DNA of 64,000 nt from Flammeovirga sp. SJP92 (GCF_001583495.1 NZ_LQAQ01000046.1:1-64000), one strand, 5' to 3'. Counted from the first letter of the stretch, positions 1 through 9,273 are shown. The notes: generated from the sequence alone by a model not told the origin. Made by a program: numbers and translations.

Positions 1-1
1 A

Positions 2-241
2 AGATCGATGTTGCAAACGGATCAACCAACACCTACTATTGGAAGTCAGTTGGCAAACATGAGAATGGAAGAGGATGGATCATATCTCATCTATTTCGGA
101 CCAAAAGCACCAAAAGGGTATGAAAATAATTGGTTGCAGACCATTCCAAATAAAAGTTGGTTTGTCATGTTGCGAATGTTTGGTCCAACTGAAAAGTGGT
201 TCGATCAAACTTGGAGGCCTAGTGAGATTGAACTGATTTAA
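2..241 (+). CDS. DUF1214-domain protein, C-terminal fragment (5' end outside window)
   Basis: The frame is open from the first base of the window, so this is the 3' end of a gene that starts upstream. The visible ~79 residues match the end of the DUF1214 domain, usually found after DUF1254 in secreted proteins of unknown biochemical function: a NWLQTIP segment, then WFVMLRMFGP, then a closing FDQTWRPSEIEL. The family assignment rests on these conserved words; the function is unknown. The protein precedes an AraC-sulfatase pair and could belong to the same catabolic region. No intrinsic terminator with a T-run follows the stop; the gap downstream holds a tandem palindromic array instead. Confidence 0.75.
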   Translation, partial: RSMLQTDQPTPTIGSQLANMRMEEDGSYLIYFGPKAPKGYENNWLQTIPNKSWFVMLRMFGPTEKWFDQTWRPSEIELI

Positions 242-287
242 TTATAAAAAAGAGCTTTAGTCCTCACAATTAATTGGGTGGGATGTT

Positions 288-425
288 CACCCTTATAAGG
301 GTGAGGTCTGCCACCTTATAAGGGTGAAGAGTGCCACATGGTAAGGGTGAAGCCTTTCCCCTTATAAGGTGATGATGTGTCACATTATAAGGGGACACAT
401 CATCACATAAGGCAGTGACGCCTAA
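288..425. repeat. Tandem array of ~5.7 copies of a 23-bp palindromic unit
   Basis: Units begin at 288, 311, 334, 357, 380 and 403, each exactly 23 bp apart, and diverge slightly. The first contains a perfect 16-bp palindrome, CACCCTTATAAGGGTG (288-303); most others keep CCTTATAAGG or a variant. Units 4 to 6 also form a 13-bp inverted repeat (369-381 with 394-406). The array fills the space between the DUF1214 gene and the 3' end of the AraC gene. Function unknown: it could act as a bidirectional transcription barrier or bind a dimeric protein at two helical turns per site. Confidence 0.85.
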
Positions 426-428
426 ACA

Positions 429-1397
429 TCATTTATTAAGCATTCTTTCTTTCAGGGGCGATATATCATATTCCTTAATATACAGTCGAGTGAGGTGAGA
501 AGAATGTGAAAAACCCAGCTCATCTGCAATTTCTGACATTGGCAGGTTTGTATTTAAAACCAGATTTCTTGCTCTGAAAACCCTTTCTTTCATAACATAT
601 TGATGGGGAGAGGCTCCAAATACAAGTTGAAAGCTTTTCCTGATTTTCTGAACATTCATTCCATATTGAACACTAAGTTCTTCTATACTTGGTGGCTGAA
701 CTAATTGTTCTGACAACTGATTTTTTATTTGGTAAATGGTATTTATTAATTCTTTAGAGAGGGTTATTTTTTGATTTAATATCCGATGCTTATAAAACTC
801 TACAAGAAAAAGGGCGACTAACTTGAATGAAACAGAAAAACTTAATCCTTGTTGGCCTAACTCTTGTTGCTGAATTTGAAATAATTCCTTGATGCAAAAA
901 TCCATTTCGGGAGTGATTTTTTCAAAGAACAACCAGTAATCATTTTGATTAATATGCTTTTCAAAAGCATTCCATTTTTCATCCTCCACATGCTGAATAA
1001 ACCTTTTATCTATTCTTATGGTCACACCCTTAAAAGGATTATTGGCTTTTAGGTGAATTTTTGAGGGGTGAGAAGAATTATACAAGACGGCTCCTTCTTG
1101 ATGATGCTTCCCAAACACATAATCCTCTTGTGTGATTTCTGAATCAGTAACAAACCGAAAAGTGAGCAATTCTTTGTTGATGGGTTTTTCCTCTAAAATC
1201 AAATCCTTTTCCATCAAAAAATCACCGATCATAATGTGAACTTGATGGTCAAATAAATCATAAAGCCATATATCTACTTTACCTTCACGATTATCTAAAT
1301 GAAAATGATTGTCCACCCATTTTCCTTCTTCAAAATGTGAAGTTGCTTCTACAATTTCCTTCGTGACTTCAGAATACTCAAATTGATAATGATTCAT
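429..1397 (-). CDS. AraC family transcriptional regulator (divergent paralog)
   Basis: This 322-residue protein has a long N-terminal region without a recognised sensor domain (about residues 1-215) and a C-terminal double helix-turn-helix DNA-binding domain (about 225-320) ending in the typical DISPLKERM segment. It is the most divergent of six AraC paralogs in the window: its first recognition helix reads VQKIRKSFQLVFG where the other five have SKLKRDFK, and its second helix also differs (SHSSHLTRLYIKEYD). It is transcribed away from the arylsulfatase at 1562, and the 164-bp gap holds a two-repeat operator and a promoter pointing at the sulfatase. It is therefore inferred to activate that gene. 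The inducing ligand cannot be told from the sequence. Confidence 0.9.
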   Translation of the reverse strand: MNHYQFEYSEVTKEIVEATSHFEEGKWVDNHFHLDNREGKVDIWLYDLFDHQVHIMIGDFLMEKDLILEEKPINKELLTFRFVTDSEITQEDYVFGKHHQEGAVLYNSSHPSKIHLKANNPFKGVTIRIDKRFIQHVEDEKWNAFEKHINQNDYWLFFEKITPEMDFCIKELFQIQQQELGQQGLSFSVSFKLVALFLVEFYKHRILNQKITLSKELINTIYQIKNQLSEQLVQPPSIEELSVQYGMNVQKIRKSFQLVFGASPHQYVMKERVFRARNLVLNTNLPMSEIADELGFSHSSHLTRLYIKEYDISPLKERMLNK

Positions 1398-1406
1398 AGG
1401 GTTGTT

Positions 1407-1472
1407 TTGTCGTTTTATGCAAATAAAACTCCTTTTTATGTCTTTATAGCATATTTAGTTAAAATAAATTTG
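1407..1472 (+). promoter_or_regulatory. AraC-type operator and promoter of the arylsulfatase
   Basis: Two 15-bp direct repeats at 1407-1421 (ttgtcgttttatgca) and 1428-1442 (actcctttttatgtc) start 21 bp apart. A TAAATTTG box (1465-1472), matching the Bacteroidota -7 consensus TAnnTTTG, begins 37 bp after the second repeat starts. The same 21/37 spacing recurs at nine other sites. The repeats lack the TGAnCT start seen at most others, in line with the divergent AraC encoded next door. Confidence 0.65.
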
Positions 1473-1561
1473 TGATTGAAATGATCAGGTAGAGGATTTC
1501 TAATACAAATAGATACGAAAAGAGAAATACTTTATCACCCATAATAGAAAAATTATCAATC

Positions 1562-3937
1562 ATGAAAAGTTTAAAATTACTAATAGGTTTACTTCTTGCA
1601 AGCTGTTCTGTGTTTGGACAAGAATCCACCTCAGAAATGAATGCCATCCCTTATCCATTAGAGAAGTGGAAAGGTGTGCAAGGGAAAACATTAAAAGAGT
1701 CAAAACCTGCATTTATAAGTTCTAAAAAAGCACCAAAAGATGCTCCCAATGTTTTGGTGATTATGCTCGATGACACAGGCTACTCTAGTGCTACATCATT
1801 TGGAGGTTCAATGAATACGCCAGCATTTGATCGTATTGGTGAAGAAGGTTTACGTTATACACACATGTCTGTCAATGCTATTTGCTCACCAACCAGAGGT
1901 TCTTTGCTGACAGGTTATAATATGCATCAAATAGGTACTGGCGTGATCAATGAGGCGGCAACAGGTTACCCAGGTTACAATTCGCAAATTGATTATACGA
2001 CACCATCCGTAGCCAAAATCCTAAAAGACAATGGATATGCTACTGCCGCATTTGGTAAATGGCATAATACCAAGTTGGAAGAAGCTTCTCCTGCAGGCCC
2101 TTTTGAAGGATGGCCAACAGGTATTTGGGGGTTTGATTTCTTTTATGGTTTTATGGGAGGAGAGACCAATCAGTTTTACCCATTGCTCTATCAAGGTACT
2201 ACACCAATCGACACACCTACTCAAAATGCGGACGGTTCTACCTATCACTTATCAGCAGATATGGCGGATCAAACCATAAAATGGCTAGATAACTGGAAAG
2301 GTTTAAGAGATGATCCTTTCTTTATATATTATGCTCCAGGTGCTGTACATGCGCCAATTCATGTTCCTGCAGATTGGAGAGGTAAATACAAAGGGCGTTA
2401 TGATGAAGGTTACGAAGCATTACGTTTGGAACAATTTGCTAAGCAAAAAGAAATTGGATTAGTGCCTCAAGATGCAGAGTTGGTAGATTGGCCAAGTTCT
2501 ATTCCAGCATGGGATTCATTTAGTGAAGAAGGCAAGAAATATTTACGCCGTCAAATGGAGGTAAATGCAGCGTTTCTTGAATACACAGACTTCCATATCG
2601 GGCGTGTAATTACTCACCTTGAAGAAATGGGAGAATTGGACAATACCTTTGTCATGTACTTGACCGCAGACAATGGCTGTAGCTCAGAAGGTACTCCAAC
2701 AGGATCTTGTTCTGAACTTTTAACCGTAAATGGTTTCCCTGAGTTTACCATGAAAGAGCAGTTGGATATGTTAGAAAAGTTAGGAGGATTAGAAGAATGG
2801 GGAGGTCCTAATATGGCAAACCATTATGCTGTAGGTTGGTCGTATGCTTCATCAACTCCTTTCCAGTGGACCAAACAAATGGCTTCTCATTTTGGTGGTG
2901 TAATGACTTCTACAGCAATTCGTTACCCGAAAGAAATTGAAGCAAGAGGAGAGTGGAGACGTCAATTCCAAAACGTAACGGATATTGTACCAACTATTTT
3001 GGATGTAACCGGCGTACCTGCTCCAGATTATGTAAATGGTCAAAAAAGAATAGACTATCCTGGTGTTTCTATGCGCTACGCTTGGGACGATGCTGAAGCA
3101 AAAACAAATCATACCACGCAATATTTTGAAACAGTTGGGTTCATTGGTATTTATCATGAAGGATGGAGTTTGGCGGCGAAGCCTTACCGTGTTCCTTGGA
3201 TGTTCGATGCACAAGCCTTGGCAAATATGGATCCTCTGGCTACTGAATGGGAGTTATATAACATCGACGAAGACCCTATTCAATCCAAAAATATCGCAGA
3301 CCAGCATCCTGAGAAAGTAAAAGAGTTAGAAAAATTATTCTGGGTAGAAGCCGAAAAATATAATGTTTTCCCAGTTGGAGGTGGATTGGGTACTTTGCTT
3401 CAACCTGAATCAAGTGCGGCAAAAGGAGCGAAGAAATATTGGGAGTTCACAACCAATACGTATAGAGTTCCTGAAATGGCTGGACCGGAATTGAAAACAA
3501 ATGATTTTGAGGTAAATGCTTTCATCACAGCAGACGAAACAACGGAAGGTATCATTTATGCTTTAGGTGAACACATGGGTGGACAATCTCTTTATATTTT
3601 GGATGGAAAGTTAATGTTTACCTACCAAACTTTAGGTTACTTTACCTATGAATCAGAAGGAGTTGAGATTCCCCATGGTGAGTTGAAAATTACTTTGAAA
3701 CATACCGTCAAGGAACGTAAAATTACCGGTGCATCTGAAGTTGAATTATTAATCAATGACAAATTGGTGGAGACAGTACAAATCGGTCATACTGTAAGTT
3801 TAATGTATGGAGGACACGAAACATTTGATATTGGTCGTGACGAAGGAATGCCAGTCAGTCATCATTATGAAGACAAAGGGAAATTTAAATTCACTTCAGG
3901 ACAGTTGAAGAAAGTTACTTTTGATATAAAGAAATAA
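1562..3937 (+). CDS. Type I sulfatase (arylsulfatase), secreted
   Basis: A 791-residue sulfatase of the formylglycine class. The N-terminus is a signal peptide ending near FGQ; a LASC at residues 12-15 could alternatively be a lipobox. The metal-binding LDD is at 69-71 and the sulfatase signature CSPTR at 108-112, where C108 would be converted to formylglycine by a maturase not in this window. The long C-terminal part includes the family segment NIDEDPIQ and then a ~150-residue beta-rich region. The overall form resembles large arylsulfatases of the S1_4 type (family knowledge; the subfamily is my estimate). It is a full-length paralog of the sulfatase at 16591, with C108 at the same position. 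It is transcribed from an AraC-type promoter about 90 bp upstream. The substrate is unknown; an aryl or alkyl sulfate ester is more likely than an agar chain. Confidence 0.93.
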   Translation: MKSLKLLIGLLLASCSVFGQESTSEMNAIPYPLEKWKGVQGKTLKESKPAFISSKKAPKDAPNVLVIMLDDTGYSSATSFGGSMNTPAFDRIGEEGLRYTHMSVNAICSPTRGSLLTGYNMHQIGTGVINEAATGYPGYNSQIDYTTPSVAKILKDNGYATAAFGKWHNTKLEEASPAGPFEGWPTGIWGFDFFYGFMGGETNQFYPLLYQGTTPIDTPTQNADGSTYHLSADMADQTIKWLDNWKGLRDDPFFIYYAPGAVHAPIHVPADWRGKYKGRYDEGYEALRLEQFAKQKEIGLVPQDAELVDWPSSIPAWDSFSEEGKKYLRRQMEVNAAFLEYTDFHIGRVITHLEEMGELDNTFVMYLTADNGCSSEGTPTGSCSELLTVNGFPEFTMKEQLDMLEKLGGLEEWGGPNMANHYAVGWSYASSTPFQWTKQMASHFGGVMTSTAIRYPKEIEARGEWRRQFQNVTDIVPTILDVTGVPAPDYVNGQKRIDYPGVSMRYAWDDAEAKTNHTTQYFETVGFIGIYHEGWSLAAKPYRVPWMFDAQALANMDPLATEWELYNIDEDPIQSKNIADQHPEKVKELEKLFWVEAEKYNVFPVGGGLGTLLQPESSAAKGAKKYWEFTTNTYRVPEMAGPELKTNDFEVNAFITADETTEGIIYALGEHMGGQSLYILDGKLMFTYQTLGYFTYESEGVEIPHGELKITLKHTVKERKITGASEVELLINDKLVETVQIGHTVSLMYGGHETFDIGRDEGMPVSHHYEDKGKFKFTSGQLKKVTFDIKK

Positions 3938-3981
3938 GTTGATTTTTTTGATGATGTAATTAAATGTAAGCATCCTATATC

Positions 3982-4013
3982 AAAAAGGGGAGTTCCATTC
4001 GTTTGGAACTCCC
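3982..4013 (-). terminator. Rho-independent terminator of the agarase
   Basis: A perfect 10-bp stem (3988-3997 with 4004-4013) and a 6-nt loop lie between the convergent sulfatase and agarase genes. On the minus strand the stem is followed by TTTTT (3986-3982), so it serves the agarase; it may also slow polymerase coming from the sulfatase side. Confidence 0.85.
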
Positions 4014-4045
4014 ATAAAACAAGATGCTATTTAAATACAATTTGA

Positions 4046-5560
4046 TTAATTGATTAGAAGTTTTTGAGCTTCTCCTGCTACTTTAATGATGTAGACTCCA
4101 GGAGAAAGATGTGTAGTAGAAAGGGTATTGGCTTCCTTATTGACTATTTGACTTGAAATCACATTGCCTTGTAAAGAAACAATAACCGCTTCGAAGTCAC
4201 CTTCTGCCAATCCTGAGATTCTTACAAAATTCTTAGCAGGATTTGGTGAAAGACTGATTCTCTCATAAGCAAGATTTTCTACCACTGCGTCCGAAATTCT
4301 TGAATTACTTCCACAGTTGGCAATATAATCCCATTGTCCATCAGAACGCTTTCGGTATAAAATACCTCCATTAATTACATATTGACCTGCTGAATAGCTA
4401 TTAGAATTACCATTATAGGAAGGAGCATCCGCACAAGTCGTTCCGTTAGAACTACCACTCCCAGAAGATGATTTAGGCTTATAAACTCTCACCCAATCCA
4501 CCTTCATTTGGTTTCTAGCAGAACTAGCTAAATCTGAATCAGAAGGAGTGTGGTTAAGTGCTAACCATTGTTGTGATTCTACATTGATAATGATATCCAT
4601 TGCTTTTGTAAAACCTCTTCCACCTTGGAAATTTCCTGGATCTACTACGCTGATACCATTAGAATTATTACTTGCCGCTTGAAGCGTTGAGAAGTTATAA
4701 TTCGAGCTTGTTGCATAGGTAGTTACCGCTGTATATCCGCTAGAATTATTTGTTGGAAATTGCCCAGACATTGAGTTGAAATACTGATATTGCCAAGTAC
4801 CATCTACCTTTGTAGCAGTAGCATTGTTGTACATCACTCTTACTAATTGCCCATCAATATAATATTCAAAGTGCTCTGGACCAACCCAATAGACACCCAT
4901 TCTCATATATCTTCTGTTGCCATTATTCCAGCACCAATCACCCCATCCATAATTACCATTCACTCGGCTATCTTGATACCAACTGTTCCAGTCTTTCGGC
5001 TGATAATCGGTAAATGGCGAACGAATAAACGAGTGGTGACTGATATGTGTAAATTGTTTAAACCAAGGCACATTACCATAGTTTTCAATAATATCAATTT
5101 CCTGTGTGTCATCAGGACTTAAAAGCCAAAAACAAGAAGCCAAAGAAATATTGGCCACACTAATGGCTGACTCCACATAAACAGGATAAGTTACTCGGTT
5201 GTTAGATGTTACACACCCAGATAAAACACCCGGAATTCCCATTTTTGTAGTGTTGTTTGTCTTTGCAACAGTAATAACGAGGTTATCACCATCCACTTTC
5301 ACTCTATTGTGTTTCCAATAGGTTGTACCTGGTCCATCCCAAGCATTATGATAGAAGTTATACCATTTCCCGTTACCAAAATTAGTTTTGTAATTTACTG
5401 CGTTGAAATTGTAGTTAAAGTCATCAGAGAGATTGCCCTGAAGTTCCCATGTGTTGCCTGGTCCTGCATAAGCTGGTACAGGAATGTTGCTCCATTCTTG
5501 AGCATTAATCTCATTTCCTAAAAAGAAGAAAAATAAGATTAATAGATAATTGTTTTTCAT
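4046..5560 (-). CDS. GH16 beta-agarase, type IX secreted
   Basis: A 504-residue secreted glycoside hydrolase. Residues 1-20 form a signal peptide ending INA. The catalytic domain (about 25-360) carries the GH16 signature EIDIIE at 154-159, giving E154 as nucleophile, D156 as helper and E159 as acid/base. A Ser/Gly-rich linker (about 365-377) leads to a small aromatic, two-cysteine module (about 378-420) like CBM5/12-type carbohydrate-binding modules, and the protein ends with a type A C-terminal sorting domain (SLSPNPAKNF ... GVYIIKV ... LLIN), the export signal for the type IX secretion system. Domain order and sequence fit beta-agarases that cut agarose in endo fashion; porphyranase or kappa-carrageenase activity is less likely but not excluded. 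The gene stands alone with its own terminator. A short hairpin lies just upstream of the start codon (about 5579-5595). Confidence 0.9.
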   Translation of the reverse strand: MKNNYLLILFFFFLGNEINAQEWSNIPVPAYAGPGNTWELQGNLSDDFNYNFNAVNYKTNFGNGKWYNFYHNAWDGPGTTYWKHNRVKVDGDNLVITVAKTNNTTKMGIPGVLSGCVTSNNRVTYPVYVESAISVANISLASCFWLLSPDDTQEIDIIENYGNVPWFKQFTHISHHSFIRSPFTDYQPKDWNSWYQDSRVNGNYGWGDWCWNNGNRRYMRMGVYWVGPEHFEYYIDGQLVRVMYNNATATKVDGTWQYQYFNSMSGQFPTNNSSGYTAVTTYATSSNYNFSTLQAASNNSNGISVVDPGNFQGGRGFTKAMDIIINVESQQWLALNHTPSDSDLASSARNQMKVDWVRVYKPKSSSGSGSSNGTTCADAPSYNGNSNSYSAGQYVINGGILYRKRSDGQWDYIANCGSNSRISDAVVENLAYERISLSPNPAKNFVRISGLAEGDFEAVIVSLQGNVISSQIVNKEANTLSTTHLSPGVYIIKVAGEAQKLLIN

Positions 5561-6077
5561 TTTGAATTAGTTAATACTGCCCATTTGGTATGGGCTTGAT
5601 TTAAGTTTACATGTAGATAAATAGCATCTCATTTCAAACCCAAATACGCGGTAAAGAATTACATCCCCAACAATCAACACTAGACAAAAACTGTATATTA
5701 TTTAATAGAAATATGATAATGATATCGTTTTGATTTTTCCTCCAATATTTCAATAATGATTAGTTATTTTGGCTGTTTTCAATACTTATAGTGTTTGTTT
5801 TACATTTTATGTCAAGTTTTTAGATTGAATAATAACCTATAGACAGACCACTCTATTTTCATAAAAATGCAATGTGTTACAGAAATAAGTGATTTCTTTC
5901 AATTCAATCTTTAGAAAGTAAAAATAATGACCTCATTTTAGTGAAATATTCTCTCACCTAAATCTGTCAAGGTCATTTTAGAAGCTAATTAAAAGTAGTT
6001 TTGATACACTTATGAACTTCTTTAATGTATAGCATTTTTATATTCTCTAAGCACGATAAATTATGTAGCTTTAACCC
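5561..6077. other. 517-bp intergenic gap
   Basis: AT-rich spacer between the divergent agarase and YcaQ genes. Apart from a small hairpin near 5579-5595 (GCCCA/TGGGC), in the probable agarase leader, I see no RNA gene, open frame, or convincing TAnnTTTG box on either strand. It presumably holds both promoters. Confidence 0.5.
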
Positions 6078-7229
6078 ATGAAAAAAATTGCAATTTCCAA
6101 AGCTGAAGCAAAACAAATAATCCTTGATCGTCAGTTCAATTTCCCATTAACTAATAATGAACTGAATTCTACTTTAAAGGTCATTGAGCATTTAGGTTAC
6201 ATTCAAATAGATACAATAGCTGTCATTCAAAGAGCCCATCATCATATATTTTGGTCACGTAACACAGACTATCAGACATCACATATTGATCAACTTATTC
6301 AAAATAAATCAGTATTTGAATATTGGTCACATGCCGCTTCTTATCTTCCAATGAAAGATTTCAGGTACTCTTTACCCAAGAAAAATGCTTTAAAAGCTGG
6401 GAAAGAGAAACATTGGCACCAAAAAAATAAAACGCTAATGAATGAGGTCAAGCGACGTATTCAGACTGAAGGACCATTGATGGCTAAAGATTTTAAATCT
6501 GAAGGAGCCAATTCTTCCGCTTGGAAATCTGCACCTTATAAGCAAGCTTTAGAAATGCTATTTATGGAGGGTGATTTAATGATCTCTGAAAGAAGAAATT
6601 TTCATAAAGTCTATGATTTGACTGAAAGGGTATTGCCAAACTCTGTTGATACTTCTACTCCAACGGATACTGAATATGCAAAGTACCTTACCCGAAGGTA
6701 TTTGAACAATCAAGGCATTGCCCAATTACCTGAAATTGGTTTCTTATTGAAGAAAAATATCAAATTAATCTTACAAGAAACACTTCATAATATGGTAGAA
6801 GATGGAGAATTATCTATCATAGAAATTGAGGGGGAAAGTTATTATACATTAACTTCAACAATTGATAACCTTGGTAATCATAAGCATTCACTAAAGGTTA
6901 AGATTTTATCTCCATTTGATAATTTCTTGATTCAACGCCAAAGAATAAAAGCCCTTTTTGAGTACGACTACCTATTGGAATGCTATCTGCCACAATCCAA
7001 AAGAAAATATGGTTATTTCACCCTGCCTATATTATGGCACGACAACCTTGTGGCAAGAATAGATTGTAAGGTGGATAGAAAAAAGGGTATTTTGAATGTA
7101 ATTAGTCTTCATTTAGAAGAAAACATGAACGACCAAAATGCATTTCATATTGATTTAATGGAGGAGTTAGAAAGATTTAAAGTATTTAATGGTTGCCAAG
7201 AAATTGTATTTTTGGATAAAATTAATTGA
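6078..7229 (+). CDS. ycaQ: YcaQ-family winged-helix protein (HTH_42 DNA glycosylase)
   Basis: A 383-residue cytoplasmic protein of the HTH_42/AlkZ-like superfamily, built of tandem winged helices. Characterised relatives such as E. coli YcaQ (AlkX) remove bulky alkylated bases and unhook DNA interstrand crosslinks. The catalytic motif of the AlkX branch, QxD, is present as Q43-I44-D45 within LGYIQIDTIAVIQRAHHH; the AlkZ branch has QxQ instead. Length is normal for the family. The gene stands alone: agarase upstream is divergent, and the downstream neighbour is a REP unit and the RAYT transposase on the opposite strand. Crosslink glycosylase activity is inferred from the motif. Confidence 0.88.
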   Translation: MKKIAISKAEAKQIILDRQFNFPLTNNELNSTLKVIEHLGYIQIDTIAVIQRAHHHIFWSRNTDYQTSHIDQLIQNKSVFEYWSHAASYLPMKDFRYSLPKKNALKAGKEKHWHQKNKTLMNEVKRRIQTEGPLMAKDFKSEGANSSAWKSAPYKQALEMLFMEGDLMISERRNFHKVYDLTERVLPNSVDTSTPTDTEYAKYLTRRYLNNQGIAQLPEIGFLLKKNIKLILQETLHNMVEDGELSIIEIEGESYYTLTSTIDNLGNHKHSLKVKILSPFDNFLIQRQRIKALFEYDYLLECYLPQSKRKYGYFTLPILWHDNLVARIDCKVDRKKGILNVISLHLEENMNDQNAFHIDLMEELERFKVFNGCQEIVFLDKIN

Positions 7230-7251
7230 TAAATACCACATCACGAACCAC

Positions 7252-7479
7252 GTAGGGGTAGACCTATGTGTCTACCCACCGAACCACAACACGGACCATA
7301 TTCATTTTCATAACGAACCATCTGTCAACTGAATTACAACACGTACCAAAATTAAATCCCATAAAGAGATATCATCTTACAAAATCCAATGATTGATTAT
7401 TGTATTGTGATCAATTACCTGATGTTTTTTTGTGTTTCTGATTGTGGTACAGTGGGCAGACACATAGGTCTGCCCCTAC
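7252..7479. repeat. REP-bounded repeat unit I (BIME-like)
   Basis: Two GTAG-hairpin elements face each other. The left one has GTAG at 7252-7255 followed by stem GGGTAGAC (7256-7263), loop CTATGT, stem GTCTACCC (7270-7277). The right one is its reverse complement form, stem at 7454-7461/7468-7475 with CTAC at 7476-7479. A GTAG foot plus hairpin is the classic target of RAYT transposases. The right-hand GTAG overlaps the last codons of the RAYT gene and supplies its TAG stop. Confidence 0.9.
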
Positions 7480-7976
7480 GGAAGGGTGACATTTAGTTTA
7501 TCATCAGCCCAACATAATGGATTATCGATGATATATTTAGCTATCTTTTCGTGCTCATACTCATTTCTGATGATATGTTCCCAATAATTACGTTGCCATA
7601 AACGTCTATCAAATGCTTTCCATTTCTTGGTTTTAACACCATGGATATAATCATTGGTTGTCATTGTCTTAAACCATTGAACAATTGAGCCAATAGGTAT
7701 GGAATTATAATCTTCTTTGATTTCAATAATACAATGAAAATGATTGGGCATAATGATCATTTCCTGACAAGCGATATTAATGAATTTACATTCTAGCTCC
7801 TGATACCATTGCTTGATCATAATACCAGCATCATTCAATATCATTTCATGGTTTTCAATTTTCCCAAATAAGTGCTTTTTATGCTGAACGCATATAGTGA
7901 TAAAGTAAAGTCCAGATTGAGAATAATCATAGCCTTTCAGACGTATAGAACGTCGAGATGTTAGTTGCTTTAACAT
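7476..7976 (-). CDS. REP-associated tyrosine transposase (RAYT, Y1_Tnp family)
   Basis: A 166-residue single-strand DNA transposase-like protein. It has the HUH motif as H79-F80-H81 inside MPNHFH, a probable nucleophile Y131 in the segment RNYWEHIIR, and the C-terminal IDNPLCWADD typical of RAYT proteins. RAYTs cut single-stranded REP hairpins next to a GTAG tetranucleotide and are thought to spread REP sequences without forming ordinary insertion sequences. Repeats with exactly such a foot and stem flank the gene on both sides (7252-7479 and 8046-8263) and recur to 22 kb. The TAG stop at 7478-7476 is part of the GTAG foot of the adjoining repeat. Length is full for the family, with no frameshift, so the gene may be active. 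Confidence 0.92.
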   Translation of the reverse strand: MLKQLTSRRSIRLKGYDYSQSGLYFITICVQHKKHLFGKIENHEMILNDAGIMIKQWYQELECKFINIACQEMIIMPNHFHCIIEIKEDYNSIPIGSIVQWFKTMTTNDYIHGVKTKKWKAFDRRLWQRNYWEHIIRNEYEHEKIAKYIIDNPLCWADDKLNVTLP

Positions 7977-8045
7977 GATGAATCGTTAAGATTAAATGAA
8001 TAGTTCGTTTCACATGACCGCAACAAATTTTATTCCAAGAACCAC

Positions 8046-8263
8046 GTAGGGGCAGACCTATGTGTCTGCCCGCCGAACCACAACACGAACCAAATTCATT
8101 TTCATTACGAACCACCTGTCAATTGAATTATAACGAAATATTATTAAATTCCATATTATACAATCCAAAACCCAATTGCATTTAATAGTTTCAAATCATC
8201 ATTTAATTGGTTTTTGTGTTTCTGATTGTGGTACAGCGGGCAGACACATAGGTCTGCCCCTAC
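8046..8263. repeat. REP-bounded repeat unit II (BIME-like)
   Basis: Left element: GTAG 8046-8049, stem GGGCAGAC 8050-8057, loop CTATGT, stem GTCTGCCC 8064-8071. Right element: stem 8238-8245/8252-8259 and CTAC 8260-8263. The unit lies between the 5' end of the RAYT gene and the 3' end of an AraC gene, so the RAYT is enclosed by units I and II. The interior of about 165 bp is AT-rich. Confidence 0.9.
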
Positions 8264-8289
8264 GGGCGGAATACATCCAATTATCCTAT

Positions 8290-9273
8290 TTAATGACTAG
8301 GAATCACTTCATGTGGACTTAGCCCTTTGATCTTTTTAAACATAGCCGAAAACTTGGAAGGATTTTCATAACCCATATCCATACTGATTTCGGTGATAGA
8401 CTGTTTGCCTTCTTTTAGTCTTCTATAGGCTTCCTCCATTTTTTCATTGAGGTGATACTGATAGATACTCGAATTGAAGAGTGTTTTAAAATCCCTTTTC
8501 AACTTAGAAACACTAACCCCAAACTCTTTTGCAAGGTCATCAATAACTATTTTCTGATCAAAATTACCGCTAAGTACTGTCCTTATCTTTAATAGTCTCT
8601 GATAATCATCATAATGCAGTCCATTCAAGTCGTCTTTATCTAGCATCCCGATAATAGATTGGAATAACAAAGCAAAAATCTCCAATGCACGTGCTAAAAT
8701 AAGAGGATTGGAACCAATCACTTTTTCTCTAAAATGAAATACATCATCCAATAAAGGGTTCAGTTCTATTGGAAGGAAAGTATAGTATGCCAAACCTTCT
8801 GTACCAGGAAACAACTGACGGAAAACAGATTTATGATCGGGCATTAATTGTGTAAATGCATTTTTGGAAACATAATAGCCCAAGGATTGGAAGTGTGTAT
8901 TGGCCTTAAAGAGCGTTTCGATAGGGTACATGCCGTTGTAAATCAATATTCTTTTTTGACTTTCGGCATCTAGATGTTTTTGGTCTTCTTCATCAACCAA
9001 TTCATGAGAAACATCTCCGATTCTGACAATATTGATAAAAATAAGATCGGGGTCATTATCAGGTAATCTCTGTGTATGAATATCCTCCTTGTATTTGCAA
9101 TTTGAGATAAAGACATCAAACCCTTCTATCAATTTATAGAAATAGAAGTGAATAAAGGAGTCTTCATGAGAGTAAAGAAAGTGATTTCCTTCTCTAGCAT
9201 CTCTTTTTAATTCCTTTGTCAATACTTCAAATAATTGTTCAATATTCGCTTCCTGATAGACTAATTCAAGCAT
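8290..9273 (-). CDS. AraC family transcriptional regulator
   Basis: A 327-residue regulator with an uncharacterised N-terminal region and a C-terminal AraC double helix-turn-helix (about 232-325). First recognition helix: VSKLKRDFKTLF; second: NPSKFSAMFKK. It is encoded divergently from the alkylsulfatase-like operon at 9479, and the gap holds a two-repeat operator. An operator of very similar sequence lies before the esterase at 13990, so both transcription units are inferred to answer to this protein. The gene ends PSH with its own TAA stop about 27 bp before repeat unit II, unlike two paralogs whose stop codon is donated by the repeat. Confidence 0.92.
   Translation of the reverse strand: MLELVYQEANIEQLFEVLTKELKRDAREGNHFLYSHEDSFIHFYFYKLIEGFDVFISNCKYKEDIHTQRLPDNDPDLIFINIVRIGDVSHELVDEEDQKHLDAESQKRILIYNGMYPIETLFKANTHFQSLGYYVSKNAFTQLMPDHKSVFRQLFPGTEGLAYYTFLPIELNPLLDDVFHFREKVIGSNPLILARALEIFALLFQSIIGMLDKDDLNGLHYDDYQRLLKIRTVLSGNFDQKIVIDDLAKEFGVSVSKLKRDFKTLFNSSIYQYHLNEKMEEAYRRLKEGKQSITEISMDMGYENPSKFSAMFKKIKGLSPHEVIPSH

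Noticed and set aside
2852-3214. Antisense open frame of 120 codons inside the sulfatase, and similar long antisense frames inside other genes (for example 49419-49784, 59403-59735)
   Set aside because: They lie fully within well-supported genes on the other strand, with no family match or own promoter.
4046-5560. Polysaccharide utilisation locus around the agarase
   Set aside because: No SusC/SusD pair or other agar enzymes are adjacent; the sulfatases are far off and look like arylsulfatases under AraC control.
7252-8263. Classical insertion sequence formed by the RAYT and its flanking repeats
   Set aside because: Other units without a transposase gene have the same form, no target-site duplication is apparent, and the repeats have the GTAG-hairpin structure of REPs rather than IS ends.
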